A stretch of DNA of 64,000 nt. It comes from Protonemura montana. Lineage: Eukaryota; Arthropoda; Insecta; Plecoptera; Nemouridae. The stretch's first letter is position 1. Every line of letters starts with the position of its first letter. The stretch spans positions 27,366,651 to 27,430,650 of the forward strand of contig OX387603.1 in NCBI GenBank assembly GCA_947568835.1. Reading direction: 5' to 3'. Position numbers and translations under genes: made by a program. The notes beneath the pieces were generated by a model. That model ran no database searches, was not told where the DNA came from, and saw nothing but the letters and a program-made list of their open reading frames with translations. Shown piece by piece: positions 11,783-21,986 of this stretch.

Positions 11783-14700
11783 TTAGGGTTTCTTCTTGGG
11801 AAGGCCAAACGCTGCGGCCCTCTGGTAAGCCAGCTTGTGGTAACACTCAGACGTCACTCCCGAAAACTGCTGAAATTAAATGGAAAATTGTTTGACAAAT
11901 CAGAACTAGCTATGATGGTTTTTAGATTCATGTCTACTTGATGTAACATTAGCACTAGTTTTAACAAAAACTATTTCAATTTCAATTTCAATTTCAAAGG
12001 TTCTTTATTTCGTTGTACATAAGTTTTTTTTTTAAATTACACACACGCTCCAATAAAAGTATAAAATAATACATAGATACACTTAGGAGCATTGAAATAC
12101 GTCAATATAATAAAATTTATTTACAAGTAGAACAATTGCAATTCTGTCGTTTAGTGTACTCGTCGATGGTATAAAAGCAATGCTCTATTAAAAAAGTTTT
12201 GACCCTGCTCTTAAAAATGTTTCGGTCCGTTCTTGTTTCTTTCAGGGTCGTCGGTAAAGTATTAAAAAGGATAGCACCGGCAAATGAAGCGTCACGCCTG
12301 GAGATGTCTAATTTCACATTTTCTATTACACGAATTTCTTTTCTTCTCGTGTTTTTCCCGTGTACTTCTTGGGTTGATGTAAAAGCACCAGGATTGTCAA
12401 TTACAAACAAAAGTACCTCTAGGATGTAAAGTGAGGCCACCGTTAAAATTTCTAGTTCTTTAAAGATGGGTCTACATGATTTTCGTTTTTTAGCTCTCTT
12501 TATTATTCGTAACGCCCTTTTTTGTAGAATGAATATGTTTCTCGCAATTGGTCCCCCTCCCCAGACTATTATTCCGTAGCGTACCAGGGATTGGACATTT
12601 GCGTGGAAGGCCATCTTGAGGGTAGGTAAACTTACTTCCTTTGCTAGGATCTTAAGTCCAAAGCACGCTGCATTCAGTCTTTTTTTTAGTTTCTCAATGT
12701 GGCTTTTCCACTTGAGTCTATGGTCGATTTCTAGTCCCAGGAAAGTGCTGTTGTTCACTGTTTTAATCGTGCCTTCTTCTGTGGTTCTTGAGTTTCCTCT
12801 CACTGAGAATTTGATTATATTTGTTTTCTCACTGTTCAACTTTAGTTTGTTTATTTTGAACCACTCTTCGATTCTTGTCAGAGTCTGTTTGATGTTTAAT
12901 GTCAGTTTCTCCTCATTTGCGCCTGTGACTATCAGGCTCGTGTCGTCCGCGAACAGTAAGGTGTCGGTGCACTCGCTTCTCATGTTGTCAGGAAGGTCAT
13001 TGATATAGAGGGTAAAAAGTATTGGGGCAAGTAACGACCCCTGTGGCAGTCCGGTCTGGATGGGATTCCAATGTGATGATACGTTTTCGCCTTCTATGCA
13101 TAGTTCCACCGCTTGCAGCCTGCCAGACAGGTATGATTCAACCCACTTCCCCGCCGCGCCCCTGATTCCATAGTGGCCTAGTTTCCCAATTAGTGCTCCA
13201 TGATTGATAGTGTCAAATGCCTTGGTAAGATCGCACATGATTGCGCTTACCTTTGTTTTGTCTTCTAGCGCTCTTGTTATTCGATGGGTCATCGCATATA
13301 TCGCTGTGCTCGTCGAATGCCCCTTACGAAAGCCGTGTTGGTTTTTGCACACTACGTTGTTATCGGCCAAGAACTTGTTTAGTCTGACTAGGAATACTTT
13401 TTCTATGATTTTAGCAAAGTACGTGAGGAGTGCGATCGGGCGGTAGTTATCCTTTTCGGTGGTCGGTCCTTTGTTTTTGTAGATTGGCTTCACTATTGTC
13501 CACTTGGCAGCCGCTGGGAACTCTCCAGTCGCGAGTGAATGGTTGCATATTTCCGCCAGGGGGCCGGCTATCTGGAAGCTAACTTTTTTTACAACTTTGC
13601 ACGGCACCTCGTCCCATCCCCATGATTTCTTCTCCTTTAGGCCCTTGATGATATCGATAATCTCTCTGTAAGTTGTGGGCTCGAGCTGCATTAGGTTTGC
13701 AGGTGTCGGGAGGTTTTGAAGTTTGTTCATGCATTCTTGTCGAGTGTCTGTGGGATCATTGATTGTTCTTGCCGCCACTGAAGTAAAGTAGTCGTTGAAT
13801 GCCGTTGTTATTTCCTTTCCGTTTGATGTTATCTTCTCATCCAGTAGTATCTTCCATCTTTTAGGCTGATTTTTGCCTGCCTCGCCCAATTTCTTCTTAC
13901 TTAGGCATTCGTGAATGATATCCCATGAAGCACTGTTCTTGTTTTTTGCTTTCTTGATGGCTGCGTCATTCCAGCTTCTTTTACTTCTCCGGACTAGTCT
14001 TTGTACTTTTTTTTTCAATGCTTGTAGTTCCTTCTCGTGTTTTTCTCCAAATCTTTTCCTCGTGAGCAAGTATGTTCTCCTTTTGCGCATGCAGATTTCT
14101 TTTATCTCTTGTGTCATCCAGGGTTTACTCTTGTTCCGGTTGCTCCGTGCGGTGTACTTATTTTTTGGGAACTTTATCTCGTACGCTGATAGAAAGATTT
14201 TGAGAAAGTGGTTGAATTTGTCGTCTGTTGTAGCTGCAGCAGTTATTTTGCAGTTATTTATTTCAACTGGGTTTTGAATGCGAAGTGAAGAACAACTAAA
14301 TTTCCCGACGTTTCGTAACTTGTACCTGTTACTTCTTCAAGGGTTAGAGCAGTCCTGACAATTTTTCTGATTATTTTATTTAGATTTATTTAGGAAGCTT
14401 GAACTTGGTAATTGTTATAATTTTATGTGGTTCTTTTGTTATTGGAACATTGTCAGGACTGCTCTAACCCTTGATAAAGTAACAGGTACATGTTACGAAA
14501 AGTCGGGAAATTTAGTAGCCCTTCACTTAGCATTCAAAACCCATTTCAAATAATTTTTGTTGGGAACTATACGATATTGGCTCGACTTTACTTTGTATAG
14601 CTCATGAGGCTCGTGGTTCCAGTCAATTTAGATTCTTTACTGATACTTTTATGCGTGTATTTTTCATAATAACATGTCATATCTAAATACGTCTATCACC

Positions 14701-14928
14701 ATTGAATAAAAGCCTGTTGCACAAACCGGGAAAGAAAAAAAACACGGTTTAACAATAACAAAACAAAAACAATAAAAAAACACTTCTCTAAAATATAAAC
14801 ACTACTTGAAACTTTCAGAAAAAAATAACGAAACTTTTCAAGTCGAATGACAAGCTTACCTGTCGGTTGGTGTTGGTACCGACGCTTGTGACACGGTTGT
14901 AGGTGTTACCTGCTCGGGACTCGAACAT
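11783..14928 (-). CDS. Two-exon gene for a 51-residue protein, probably ciliary
   Basis: Exon 1 is 14928-14860 (MFESRAGNTYNR...TNRQ, 23 codons) with donor GTAAGC. Exon 2 is 11869-11783 (QFSGVTSECYHKLAYQ...KKKP, 28 codons and stop) with acceptor TTTAATTTCAG. The join is phase 0 and an in-frame TAG lies seven codons before the ATG, so the product is short but complete. There is no signal peptide or membrane segment; the C-terminus is basic. I do not recognise the family. Two RFX X-boxes sit 32-64 bp upstream of the ATG, the typical position for cilium genes, so a small axonemal or microtubule-associated protein is the working idea. The 3-kb intron contains a palindromic element broken by a LINE. 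It could instead be the last exons of a larger gene. Confidence 0.45.
11980..14258 (-). mobile_element. 5'-truncated non-LTR retrotransposon (LINE)
   Basis: Bounded by the 8-bp duplication TATTTCAA at 11972-11979 and 14259-14266. The 3' end (left side) is a short ATTTCA microsatellite tail, as in CR1/Jockey-group LINEs. The endonuclease region is missing, so it is a truncated insertion. The open frame continues upstream of the annotated ATG to the truncation point. Confidence 0.85.
12117..14117 (-). CDS. LINE reverse transcriptase, uninterrupted
   Basis: A 666-residue frame for the reverse transcriptase part of a LINE ORF2, used to copy element RNA at the target site. Visible motifs in order: GWDEVP near residue 167, NYRPIALL near 224, HGFRKGHST near 261, DLTKAFDTI near 296, GLPQGSLLAP near 356, the catalytic FADD at 389-392, and a thumb-like region after that. 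A basic C-terminus ends with a CNCSTC cysteine cluster. There are no stops or frameshifts, so it is young or selected until recently. No endonuclease domain: the element is truncated and non-autonomous. Clade is not fixed by eye; Jockey/CR1-like fits the motifs and tail. Confidence 0.9.
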   Translation of the reverse strand: MTQEIKEICMRKRRTYLLTRKRFGEKHEKELQALKKKVQRLVRRSKRSWNDAAIKKAKNKNSASWDIIHECLSKKKLGEAGKNQPKRWKILLDEKITSNGKEITTAFNDYFTSVAARTINDPTDTRQECMNKLQNLPTPANLMQLEPTTYREIIDIIKGLKEKKSWGWDEVPCKVVKKVSFQIAGPLAEICNHSLATGEFPAAAKWTIVKPIYKNKGPTTEKDNYRPIALLTYFAKIIEKVFLVRLNKFLADNNVVCKNQHGFRKGHSTSTAIYAMTHRITRALEDKTKVSAIMCDLTKAFDTINHGALIGKLGHYGIRGAAGKWVESYLSGRLQAVELCIEGENVSSHWNPIQTGLPQGSLLAPILFTLYINDLPDNMRSECTDTLLFADDTSLIVTGANEEKLTLNIKQTLTRIEEWFKINKLKLNSEKTNIIKFSVRGNSRTTEEGTIKTVNNSTFLGLEIDHRLKWKSHIEKLKKRLNAACFGLKILAKEVSLPTLKMAFHANVQSLVRYGIIVWGGGPIARNIFILQKRALRIIKRAKKRKSCRPIFKELEILTVASLYILEVLLFVIDNPGAFTSTQEVHGKNTRRKEIRVIENVKLDISRRDASFAGAILFNTLPTTLKETRTDRNIFKSRVKTFLIEHCFYTIDEYTKRQNCNCSTCK

Positions 14929-14959
14929 GGACTGTTGTGTTGATGGCTACGATCAAAGC

Positions 14960-14992
14960 GTTGCCAGGCAACGGTGCGGTTGCCATGGCAAC
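14960..14992 (-). promoter_or_regulatory. Paired RFX X-boxes
   Basis: GTTGCCAGGCAAC at 14960-14972 and GTTGCCATGGCAAC at 14979-14992. The second is a perfect palindromic RFX site (GTNRCC, 0-3 bases, RGYNAC form). Their centres are about 19-20 bp apart, near two helical turns. RFX factors (DAF-19, RFX2/3) bind such sites immediately upstream of cilium genes. Confidence 0.75.
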
Positions 14993-14998
14993 GACGGC

Positions 14999-15570
14999 GA
15001 AAGCGCGGGATCGATTTTTAGAAGCAGTTTGAAATAAAGGATTGCGTCACCAATTGTTCCCTAGTACAGCAGCGCTTAGCGCGGTGAAGGGCTGAACCCG
15101 ATTCACTATTTATGCCTAATTTGAGCCTGGAATGCGACCAACTTGCTGACGATTTTCCCGGTTGTTGGGAACATTTTCTGTAAATGTTTGACTCTTCCGG
15201 ATTTTCAATGTCAGTTGCAAGGATATATTTAGCTAAAATACGTGTGCTATGGTGGCCTCTCGTTTAGAAGGCTGTAGGGAAGTACAGTTAGGGAAAGAAG
15301 TCAGATTTAGGGGCAAAGGAGTCCAATGGGAAATTTACTCCAAAGAATCTCGATGCCTGAATTTGGACCGACGGAAGGGCGATATAACAATTGTGCAGGA
15401 TTCCAAACGGATCAGTTTGGTCGAGATTCTGAATTAAATGAACATGTGTTAGAAAGAATTATGCTCCTTTCAATACTTGTCACAGAAAGATGAAAGTGTT
15501 TTACACGTATCGTTTCGCTGTTTAAGTTGTGACAAGAAATAACGACATTTTCTTTAAAAAATGTTGGATC
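14999..15570. other. Intergenic, nothing recognised
   Basis: No exon, repeat or RNA signal identified. The plus-strand frame 15249-15437 has no family features. Confidence 0.4.
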
Positions 15571-16093
15571 ACCGAACGGTTTGGCGTGTTGAAAACACCG
15601 GTTCTCATGAGATCACCGAAGTTAAGCAACACTGCGCTGGGTCAGGTATTGGATGGATGACCATCATACACATGACCAGTTCTGTTCGGGAGAGAGGCTG
15701 GAGGGATGAAAGTTAAGCAACACTGCGCTGGGTCAGGTATTGGATGGATGACCATCATACACATGACCAGTTCTGTTTGGGAGAGAGGTTGGAGGATGAA
15801 AGTTAGTACAGCAACTTCACTCGCCTTGCTTATCAACCTCTCAACAGCATGGATTTGTGGAGGAATCCTGTTGTTCGAGTTGTACCGTCCTTCGGAAGGG
15901 ACGTCAAACCGGTGGTCCCCTTGGTGCTCTTCGACAGGAGTAGGCTACGTGCCAGCACCGGGTTTCCCCTCCTTCCTTCTAGGCTAGGTTAGGTTATCAT
16001 CATCCTCATCCTCATCCACTCATTCACCGACGCTATTAGACCAGTGCCGCAGGGACAGTTGTCAAAACAGTGCGTCGTTAAACACCACAAATC
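15571..16093 (+). mobile_element. 5S-derived SINE, copy C (two head units)
   Basis: Complete element: full head from ACCGAACGGTTTGG, second 5S unit about 95 bp on, body with CGTCCTTCGGAAGGGACG hairpin, and tail GTGCGTCGTTAAACACC. One of the best copies for a consensus. Confidence 0.9.
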
Positions 16094-16408
16094 AAGACTA
16101 TATCTGTTGGCTGCACTAGCACTAGTATATTAAAATCTCATTTTAAAACCGTATACATGAAGGTTGGGGAAGGATCTCGGTATTTTAATAATTCTAAAAT
16201 GCATTCAAGTTAATTATTGCAGAAATTTCAATTACAATTCGTGCAAGTTACCATTACATTGAAACACAGTTAAAATCACGGCTGATGTGTAGATGTGAAT
16301 TTTTTGACCACATAGTCACCCCAGGCGAACTAAAATTGGTATAAAAGCTCAAAGATTTATGCTTTTTTGCCCTCTTCTTCGTGTCATCCCAGCCCTCCAC
16401 GAAAACAT

Positions 16409-19400
16409 CTAGGCCTCGATAGCGATTCCAGTTTTTGCGGATATCCAGTCAAGGTAAGACGAGACCCTAGTAAATCCACTGGGTTTTGCTGTCGCACCCT
16501 CGTCACTGCGACCGAACGAGACGACGCCGATCTGGTAGTTCAAACCATCAACGTCCATCCACACCAACGGTCCGCCAGAATCGCCCTGCGGAAATAAAGA
16601 CGTAATTGGGCCTCGTTCGCTATAAGCGTTTGCTGAAAATCTCTAGCCATACAGCCATTTAAATGATTAAGTTTTAAATAAGACCTGAGACTTACGCTGT
16701 ACGTTGCTCGAGCTTTATCTGTGCAAATCACAGTCGGCAGGACGGGAAATAGCCCTCTCCAGTCGGCTTCACACGCCGTGTTTGAGATCACATCCATATT
16801 TGCGTACAGCAAGGACATGGATATCCCAGTGTTAGGAACTGCAACGAACACATGCTCAGAATTTCACCTTTCACTCTCATCCTGTTTTATATCCTGATCG
16901 TGTACGAGCCTAAACGGTTTGACGTGTTGTAAACACCGGTTTTCCTGACACCAAAGTTAAGCAAAACTGCACTGTGTCAGTTATTAGATGGGTGACCATC
17001 ATACTAATGACTAGTTTCGTTCGTGAAAGAGGTTGAAAGGTCTTAAATTAGTTGAAACACTTCACTCGCCTTGCTTAACAACCTCTCGACAGCATGGATT
17101 TGTAGAAAAACCCCTTTTTCTGAGATGTAATGTCCTACGGAAAGGACTTTAAACCGGCTATCCCCTTGATGCTTTTTGACAGGAAATAGGCTACCAGCCG
17201 GCGCCGGATTTCTCCTCCTCTCTTCTATCCATAATAGGATCATCATCATCCTCATAATCACCAGATGCATCCCGTTGTAAAAACAATGTATCGTCAAAAA
17301 CACAAATTACTTGTGAATTATTCGACCAACAAATCGGACAACAAAGAAGACGCTTAAAACATAAAATAATGAAACCGTATGAACAACAGGGGATGAAGAA
17401 TTAAGGGGTGTTGAGTATCAACTTACAGGTGTAGTAGCCCCACCCTGAAGCAACGGCCTGTTGCCCGACGAACAGCATGGACTGGTGGCTACGTTTCGGA
17501 AGCCTCACCATCGAGATGGTGGCTGCAAACACGGGAAAGTAACAATCAAAATGTCGTCAAATATATTTGTAAAATCAAATGTCAAGTTAAACTATTGTAT
17601 CATTTACAATAGGAAATTGAAAACGTTTTACTGCCGTAGAATAGCAAATAGAATAACAACTCACTAGTCCAAGCAGGGAGAGGTTGCGGCAACTGAACAA
17701 GTCCGATATCGTTTTCCGGGACGTACCGAGGAGTGACCGGATCATTGCGGGACTTATATTGTTCATGGAGGTAGAACGTGGTGGTTGTCTGCATATTATT
17801 GCATCCCGGAGCAACGCAAAACGGACTCAACAATCCAAACATAACCTTGAGGGAAGTCGCTCTGCAACGGAATAAACCTCAAGCTAGATTCGTTTGTTAG
17901 CCTTCACAGAAGAATTTTGTTGTTTTATTAGGTTTGATCCCGAACGGTAATCTAATTTCAATTTCATTAGTTTTGCAAGAGAGCAAAGACTGTGCTTGTT
18001 TATACACAATGTTAGAACATAAAGATGTATTTCTCTTTCAAAGTACTGAAACCGTTGAGTGTAGGTTATAGGTAGAGTTTCAACGTCAATGTTACAGTCT
18101 CTGCGTGAAAAATGACTACCTTACCGACAAAAATGCAGAGTACCGGAACGTCACGTTAAGTGGAGCCACTGTCGTATGAAATTTAATTTCGATATTTCTC
18201 AGAGGTTAATCGCTTTTTAATATCGTTACGTGTTTATCAATCGTTGAGATGAACATTTATGGAGATTTTTTGAGCATGAAAAGTCTCAAAAGCGAGTTAA
18301 CCTACGAGAAATATCAAAATTAAATTCCATACGACAGTGGCTCCACTTAACGTGATGTTCCGGTACTCTGCATTTTTGTCGGTAAGGTAGTCATTTGGCG
18401 GCCATCTTTCACGCAGAGACTGTAACATTGACGTTGTTTCTCTACCTAGAACCTACACTCAACGCTGAAACTGAAATGACTAACTCAAGAATTTAAATTT
18501 CCAACAAAGAAACTTTACACTTCAGGCAAAGGAATCCAAAACTCTCTTAAAATAATTTGTGCCTGACTCTTTCAAGTGAACCGAGACTGACTTAGTAAGG
18601 CAGTGCCCCGCGGTGAGCACCCATCGGTCACTGATGATGGAACCTCCGCACAGCTGCTTGAAGTCAGTATAAATGGACACCTGCCACGGGAACTGCCCGG
18701 AAACTGCTGCGATACCTCCAATAATCCGGGTCTCGCCATCGCCTGCAATTTAACAAAAAAAAAAAAAACATTCATCTAGGGATTGAAATGTTTGCTCATT
18801 TCATTCCCCTAGAAATCGCAACACGAATTTCACCTTAATTTATTGAGAATTAAAAACCTAGTTAATCTTTATATGACTGTTGTGTCCTTAGAATAACTTC
18901 AAAGCGTATGATTACAAGTTATTACAATTATTTTATCGATCGGTCTTACCGATCTGTTGTTCATCATCGCCGACATCTTCAGATGTGTCGAGCTCGATGC
19001 CCTGCACAGACGAATGTTTGAGAATTAAAAGCCTGTTGTCTCATTACAAAGATGTCGGGTGAACTCAAGGGAAAAACTCAAAAGTCAAAAGAGTGCAGTC
19101 GACGAAACGATCCCGGGTCGCAGTTCAGGTGCAATGTGCAGCATCACAAGGGATTCACATCGGTCAGCGTGAAAGTGCGTGTTTTCGCACAATTATCCTT
19201 TGTTTGTGGGTGAAAATCGTGACACTTGTATCCGTTTTAATGCCTTGGAAGTACGGATATATTTTTTATAAAAAAAAATATATGTTTTTTTGACAATTCA
19301 ATTTTTAAAAAATAATTAACATATGCCTTCCACGTCTCACTGGAATTGCGTGAGCGTAAATCTAAGGAAAAGGTCGTGATTGTGCGTGGGTGGCAATATT

Positions 19401-19522
19401 GCTGTGCACGAGGACTTGTACAGATTCGACCTCCCATTTCTTTCTGTGGGACAGAAAGCTTTAGTAATTACCAGAGTAGAGACAGCACAAAGAGCCAACA
19501 AGACGATCGACACCTTCTTCAT
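16409..19522 (-). CDS. Secreted S1-family (chymotrypsin-fold) serine protease
   Basis: Seven exons on the minus strand: 19522-19472, 19001-18950, 18742-18592, 17861-17665, 17522-17427, 16838-16696, 16585-16409; 867 nt, 288 residues, all phases agree. Order: signal peptide (MKKVSIVLLALCAVSTL), acidic propeptide with TSEDVGDDEQQ, activation site TR|IIGG, His in LTAGHC, Asp in ENDIGLV, Ser in GDSGGPL, and a C-terminal helix with YLDWI. The triad is intact, so an active enzyme is expected after cleavage behind Arg. The residue before the Ser loop is unusual: the family Cys at chymotrypsin position 191 is Tyr (ATYSGDSGG), and the partner Cys at 220 is absent too. The S1-pocket base is not Asp, so trypsin-like specificity is unlikely. 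One donor is GTCAGT (end of 18592). Confidence 0.92.
16909..17308 (+). mobile_element. 5S-derived SINE, copy D (degenerate)
   Basis: One 5S head (AGTTAAGCAAAACTGCACTG, TTAGATGGGTGACC) plus diverged body and tail. It lies antisense in the protease intron between exons 5 and 6 and is older than the other full copies. Confidence 0.75.
18053..18464. mobile_element. Long-inverted-repeat element with 7-bp target duplication
   Basis: 412 bp, ends CGTTGAGTGTAGG and CCTACACTCAACG, almost wholly an inverted repeat with a short centre. Flanked by perfect CTGAAAC duplications (18046-18052, 18465-18471). It lies in the protease intron between exons 3 and 4. Galileo fold-back elements of Drosophila (P superfamily) also make 7-bp duplications and have long inverted repeats. 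Confidence 0.85.
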
Positions 19523-19597
19523 CTTGGCCGACGGCTTGACCAACAATTCGAACTTACTTCCAAGAAAGCTCTGGTGCAGATAACATGAACCTGGGTC

Positions 19598-19605
19598 TTT
19601 ATATA
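19598..19605 (-). promoter_or_regulatory. TATA box of the serine protease gene
   Basis: TATATAAA on the minus strand, 76 bp upstream of the ATG at 19522, predicting a start near 19570 and a 5' leader of about 45-50 bases. A sharp TATA promoter suits an abundant secreted enzyme. Confidence 0.65.
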
Positions 19606-20225
19606 GCCGAACAGACTTGCTTATTATCCTGAAAGCGATAGCCGACAGGCAACGTCAAACTGGTACAATGCCGTGAAAAGCGACCTTGGCTGTCATCAAT
19701 CATTTCTTGATAATTTTCCCGTAACTTTAAAAGCGTTTTTAAAATAACGCGTAGGAATGATCACTCAAAAGTCAAAGTACAAGTAGAAGGTAAAGTGATA
19801 CGACACTTCTTTGCCAGTTGATAGTCGAGCCCGGCAGGAGAAGATAGCAGTACAAGGACTGCGCCTGGCATTGCTTCATGATTTATATTTTATTAATGAT
19901 TTTAGTGGCAAGATTTCAAAATACTTGTTATATCTGCCAAATTCTTCCTAGTGGTGTTTCCGACTGGCCTGCTCTTGGGCGGGTTTGGAAGATTGTGGGG
20001 TTTAGCGGCAAGTTAGGACCCCAATTTTTTAATTTTTTTAACCGATTGTTTGATTGATACATGATTAAATATTCAGATGTTTCAAGACGGACACGAAGTC
20101 TTTCTCACTCAATATATTAAAAAATGAGTCGTTCTTGACGCATTCTTTATGAATACTTGCGAAAAGAATCAAATTATACACTATAGAAAGTGCATAATGT
20201 TAAAAAAAACCATTTGCTAGTGACT
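19606..20225. other. Protease promoter side and LINE 3' region
   Basis: Upstream of the protease TATA box there is no other gene. From about 20030 the sequence is probably the 3' untranslated part of the minus-strand LINE whose RNase H begins at 20226; I cannot set its end. Confidence 0.4.
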
Positions 20226-20838
20226 TTAAAAGTTGAATCCCATCATAAAAACCATCTTTTTTAAGTGCAGCACTAGATTGACAGAGTAGGCGTTATCACG
20301 CAATGCCTCTTGCATGGTTCCAGGGAGCTTCAGAATTTCTCGCAACTGACGGTGGTCGGCACACTCGATAAGAAGGTGTTTGAGTGAAAGAGGTTGGTCA
20401 CATGAGGTGCACATCGGTGGCTCTTCCCGTTTGAGAATAAAGATATGGGATAGAAAGCTGTGATCGATGCGCATCCGGGTTGTTACAACCTCTTCCCGTC
20501 GAGACAGACGGGCCGACGATTTCCAGGTTACGATGGATTCCTTGATGGTCCTAAGTTTGTTGGTAAGGACAGCGTCCCAGGACGTCTGCCATCGCTGTGT
20601 GGTTTTTGTCCTAAAGACAGTTTTAAAATCTGAATATTGCACTAATGGGAAGTCCACTTCAGTTTTAGTTGTGGCCTCCTTAGCGGCCCTATCGGCCATC
20701 TCATTGCTAGCGATGCCAGCATGACCAGGGAGCCAACAGAGCAGAACCTCTGTCCCTGAAAGGCTGAGTTCTTCTAGGGTGTTACGAATGGTTTGAACGA
20801 GATTGTCAGTGGGGAATGCATGGCTTGAAGCTTGGAGA
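20226..20838 (-). pseudogene. Truncated LINE fragment: RNase H domain
   Basis: C-terminal RNase H-like domain of a LINE polyprotein: LVQTIRNTLEELS, then LCWLPGHAGIASNEMADRAAKEA-type block (the WxPGHxGIxxNExAD signature) and the usual Cys-containing tail (MCTSCDQPLSLKHLLIECADH). The fragment begins after the first catalytic Asp, where the sequence switches into the 92-bp tandem array, so it is a dead piece. The open frame runs about 20 codons into the array by chance. Confidence 0.85.
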
Positions 20839-20846
20839 GAGCTTGG

Positions 20847-21986
20847 AGAGATCCAACTTATAGTTGAACATTTTGTTGAAACTGTTGCCATGGCGACTTC
20901 CAATCACATGCAGTGAAATGCAGATGTTTCTGTGAGCTAGAGATCCAACTTATAGTTGAACATTTTGTTGAAACTGTTGCCATGACGACTTCCAATCACA
21001 TGCAGTGAAATTCAGATGTTTCTGTGAGCTAGAGATCCAACTTATAGTTGAACATTTTGTTGAAACTGTTGCCATGACGACTTCCAATCACATGCAGTGA
21101 AATTCAGATGTTTCTGTGAGCTAGAGATCCAATTTATAGTTGAACATTTTGTTGAAACTGTTACAATGACGACTTCCAATCACATGCAGTGAAATTCAGA
21201 TGTTTCTGTGAGCTAGAGATCCAACTTATAGTTGAACATTTTGTTGAAACTGTTGCCATGACGACTTCCGATCACATGCAGTGAAATTCAGATGTTTCTG
21301 TGAGCTAGAGATCCAACTTATAGTTGAACATTTTGTTGAAACTGTTGCCATGACGACTTCCAATCACATGCAGTGAAATTCAGATGTTTCTGTGAGCTAG
21401 AGATCCAACTTATAGTTGAACATTTTGTTGAAACTGTTGCCATGACGACTTCCAATCACATGCAGTGAAATTCAGATGTTTCTGTGAGCTAGAGATCCAA
21501 TTTATAGTTGAACATTTTGTTGAAACTGTTACAATGACGACTTCCAATCACATGCAGTGAAATTCAGATGTTTCTGTGAGCTAGAGATCCAATTTATAGT
21601 TGAACATTTTGTTGAAACTGTTACAATGACGACTTCCAATCACATGCAGTGAAATTCAGATGTTTCTGTGAGCTAGAGATCCAATTTATAGTTGAACATT
21701 TTGTTGAAACTGTTACAATGACGACTTCCAATCACATGCAGTGAAATTCAGATGTTTCTGTGAGCTAGAGATCCAACTTATAGTTGAACATTTTGTTGAA
21801 ACTGTTGCCATGACGACTTCCGATCACATGCAGTGAAATTCAGATGTTTCTGTGAGGTAGAGATCCAACTTATAGTTGAACATTTTGTTGAAACTGTTGC
21901 CATGACGACTTCCAATCACATGCAGTGAAATTCAGATGTTTCTGTGAGCTAGAGATCCAACTTATAGTTGAACATTTTGTTGAAAC
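20847..21986. repeat. 92-bp tandem repeat array, about 12.4 units
   Basis: Units begin AGAGATCCAACTTATAGTTG at 20847 and every 92 bp to 21951, the last one partial. Two sub-types alternate: GTTGCCATGACGAC and GTTACAATGACGAC. The variant types are clustered (units near 21123, 21491, 21583, 21675), showing multi-unit duplication by unequal exchange. The unit contains a self-complementary stem (CAACTTATAGTTG). Confidence 0.95.

Larger units (their letters stand above)
11911..14560. mobile_element. Nested palindromic element, split by a LINE
   Basis: Left piece 11911-11979 (GATGGTTTTTAGATTCATG...AGCACTAGTTTTAAC) and right piece 14259-14560 together match uninterrupted copies at 32131-32475 and 59721-59936. 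The right piece is itself a hairpin: CTGGGTTTTGAATGC...TTAGAGCAGTCCTGACAAT and its inverse, with a loop of about 90 bp. Confidence 0.75.

Noticed and set aside
20226-20903. Host RNase H gene
   Set aside because: The domain continues into a Cys-containing LINE-type tail and lacks its first catalytic Asp.
20847-21986. 92-bp array considered as a CRISPR-like array
   Set aside because: Units are directly tandem with no unique spacers, and the window is eukaryotic.
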